Assembly (NCBI GenBank): GCA_020847735.1
Contig: JADLBL010000023.1
Location: 208,495 to 272,494, forward strand
DNA from: Candidatus Eisenbacteria bacterium
Lineage (GTDB): Bacteria > Eisenbacteria > RBG-16-71-46
DNA: 64,000 nt
Direction of reading: 5' to 3'
The first letter of the stretch is position 1. The number at the start of each line of letters is the position of its first letter. Made by a program: the position numbers and the translations under genes. Below, in pieces: positions 63,151 through 64,000 of the stretch. A model generated the notes under the pieces. That model was not told where the DNA came from, did no database searches, and worked only from the letters and a program-made list of their open reading frames with translations.

Positions 63151-63663
63151 ATGGCCGAATCGTCGCCGCCCACGCCGCCCGGCTCGCCGGATCCGCGCGC
63201 GTCGCCCCAGTCGTCGGGCTTCCGGCGGCTGGTCGTGATGCTCGCGATCGTCGCCTCGCTCGCCGCCGCCGCGGTCGTGTACCGCGACTCGTACCGGCAC
63301 GACGATTCGCACGTCCCGCCGCTCGTGTCGCTCGCGCCGGACGACAGCCTCGCGCGCGCGCGCCGCCTGGCCGGCGTGGACAGCACGAAGAAGAACGAAT
63401 GGGTGGACGAGATCCCGTCGGCCGATCTGACCAGTCTCGATCCCGCCCGGGTGGAGATCTTCCTGCGCTTCGCCAACGCCCGGCACTGCACCTGCGGATG
63501 CGGCTTCACGCTGGCCGCCTGCCGGCGCTTCGATCCGACCTGCGAGATCAGCGGACCGCTCGTCGCGGCGCTGCTCGATTCGGTCTCGCGCGGCCTCGTC
63601 GCCGACGTGCGAGGCCTGCGAAAACGCCCGGAATCCGCGGCCGCGGCGGCCGCATCCGAGTGA
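63151..63663 (+). CDS. Single-pass membrane protein with CTCGCGF cysteine motif
   Basis: 170 residues. A short Pro/Ser-rich N-terminus, one membrane helix (LVVMLAIVASLAAAAVVYR, ~27-45), then an extracytoplasmic part. The distinctive element is ARHCTCGCGFTLAACRRFDP followed by TCEIS: CxCxC plus two further Cys. Related motifs (CTCGCG, CYCGCG) occur in small exported proteins thought to bind metals or pass electrons, but I know no proven function. About 110 bases downstream a superoxide-dismutase-like gene begins under its own promoter. Confidence 0.7.
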   Translation: MAESSPPTPPGSPDPRASPQSSGFRRLVVMLAIVASLAAAAVVYRDSYRHDDSHVPPLVSLAPDDSLARARRLAGVDSTKKNEWVDEIPSADLTSLDPARVEIFLRFANARHCTCGCGFTLAACRRFDPTCEISGPLVAALLDSVSRGLVADVRGLRKRPESAAAAAASE

Positions 63664-63674
63664 CACGGGGATTG

Positions 63675-63704
63675 TTGACACCCTCGCGAAGCGACCCCTA
63701 GTCT
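63675..63704 (+). promoter_or_regulatory. Sigma-70-type promoter before the superoxide-dismutase-like gene
   Basis: TTGACA (63675-63680), 18-base spacer, TAGTCT (63699-63704). Consensus -35; leader about 62 bases to ATG 63773. No operator seen. Confidence 0.7.
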
Positions 63705-63772
63705 CGCGGTCCGATCCCACCGAGACACCGCCGGGGCCGCCCCGTCATTCCCTCTCGCAACGGAGGTTCGAC

Positions 63773-64000
63773 ATGGCCTGGAAGGAACTGACGCCCAGGA
63801 CGTTCGCGTCCATCCGCGAACTGAACGGCATCTCGCAGCGCACGCAGGAAGAGCACTACGAGCTGTACAAGGGCTACATCGCCAAGACCAACGAGATCCA
63901 GAAGAAGCTCGACACCGTGGATCGCTCGACCGCGAACCAGACCTACAGCGACCTGCGCTCGCTGCGCGTCGAGCTGTCGTTCGCGATCGGCGGCGTGAAG
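63773..64000 (+). CDS. Superoxide dismutase-like (Fe/Mn family) protein, 3' end outside window
   Basis: 76 residues visible before the window ends; CGGAGG lies a few bases before the ATG. The segment ISQRTQEEHYELYKGYIAKT aligns with the N-terminal helical hairpin of Fe/Mn superoxide dismutases, where a His in a similar position binds the metal, and LRVELSFAIGGVK resembles the second helix leading to the next metal His. The canonical HHxxH pattern is replaced by EEHY. This matches a divergent SOD-like group known from metagenomic phyla. The rest of the gene is needed to confirm the metal ligands. Confidence 0.6.
   Translation, partial: MAWKELTPRTFASIRELNGISQRTQEEHYELYKGYIAKTNEIQKKLDTVDRSTANQTYSDLRSLRVELSFAIGGVK

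Noticed and set aside
1-64000. tRNA, rRNA, riboswitch or prophage
   Set aside because: Reading the intergenic gaps, all shorter than about 400 bases, I found no cloverleaf, conserved rRNA stretch, integrase or transposase.

Overview
This 64 kb window is one continuous stretch of very GC-rich, densely coding bacterial chromosome. I recognise no rRNA, tRNA, CRISPR array, insertion sequence or integrase. Several features point to a Gram-negative member of the FCB superphylum: a TonB-dependent receptor, a PorV/PorQ-type outer-membrane barrel, and secreted proteins ending in the type A (NFPNPF-like) or FlgD-Ig-like C-terminal domain used for type IX-like export. With the high GC content, the mosaic of giant beta-helix and CARDB surface proteins looks most like Candidatus Eisenbacteria or a close relative. 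That placement is an inference from protein style, not from a marker gene.

Layout. 1-4130: end of a TonB receptor followed by two secreted proteins. 4131-5821: a hairpin, a decayed HTH regulator, two small VOC proteins and a DUF488 protein. 5915-16658: metabolic and housekeeping block with an AtuA-like protein (minus strand), a membrane diguanylate cyclase, a YbaY-like lipoprotein, the biotin transporter BioY, 3-hydroxyacyl-CoA dehydrogenase, a DinB protein with a histone-H1-like tail, aldehyde dehydrogenase, a double-VOC protein with a Gly/Pro/Arg tail, and thiolase. 16861-40900: cell-surface block with a 5028-residue secreted protein, a propeller protein, a PorV-transglutaminase-TPR fusion, a small TPR protein and a CHASE2-SpoIIE phosphatase. 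41322-48954 (all minus strand): PrsW-like membrane protease, zinc peptidase/propeller/barrel protein, a membrane-anchored repeat protein, anti-sigma factor, ECF sigma factor, STAS antagonist and RsbW-like kinase. 49214-64000: short unlinked operons (two enoyl-CoA hydratase family proteins, arsR-arsM, GNAT plus MprF-like, TPR, ispH, LigB-like, glycosyltransferase, creatininase-like, secreted DinB, AhpD-like, a CTCGCGF protein, and the start of a superoxide dismutase-like gene).

How it fits together. HBD-type dehydrogenase, thiolase, two crotonase-family enzymes, aldehyde dehydrogenase and the AtuA-like protein suggest acyl-CoA turnover, but they lie in separate operons. The surface block reads as one export/adhesion locus: a giant cargo, a coupled propeller-barrel pair, and a membrane phosphatase that may sense or regulate. 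The minus-strand block combines two regulatory logics, ECF/anti-sigma and STAS/RsbW partner switching, with a PrsW-family protease, the class that cleaves anti-sigma factor RsiW in Bacillus. Genes are often coupled by 4-base ATGA or GTGA overlaps. Many transcripts seem to begin at a TAnnnT box only 6-10 bases before the start codon, so very short or absent leaders look common. Strong hairpins between genes lack U-tracts.
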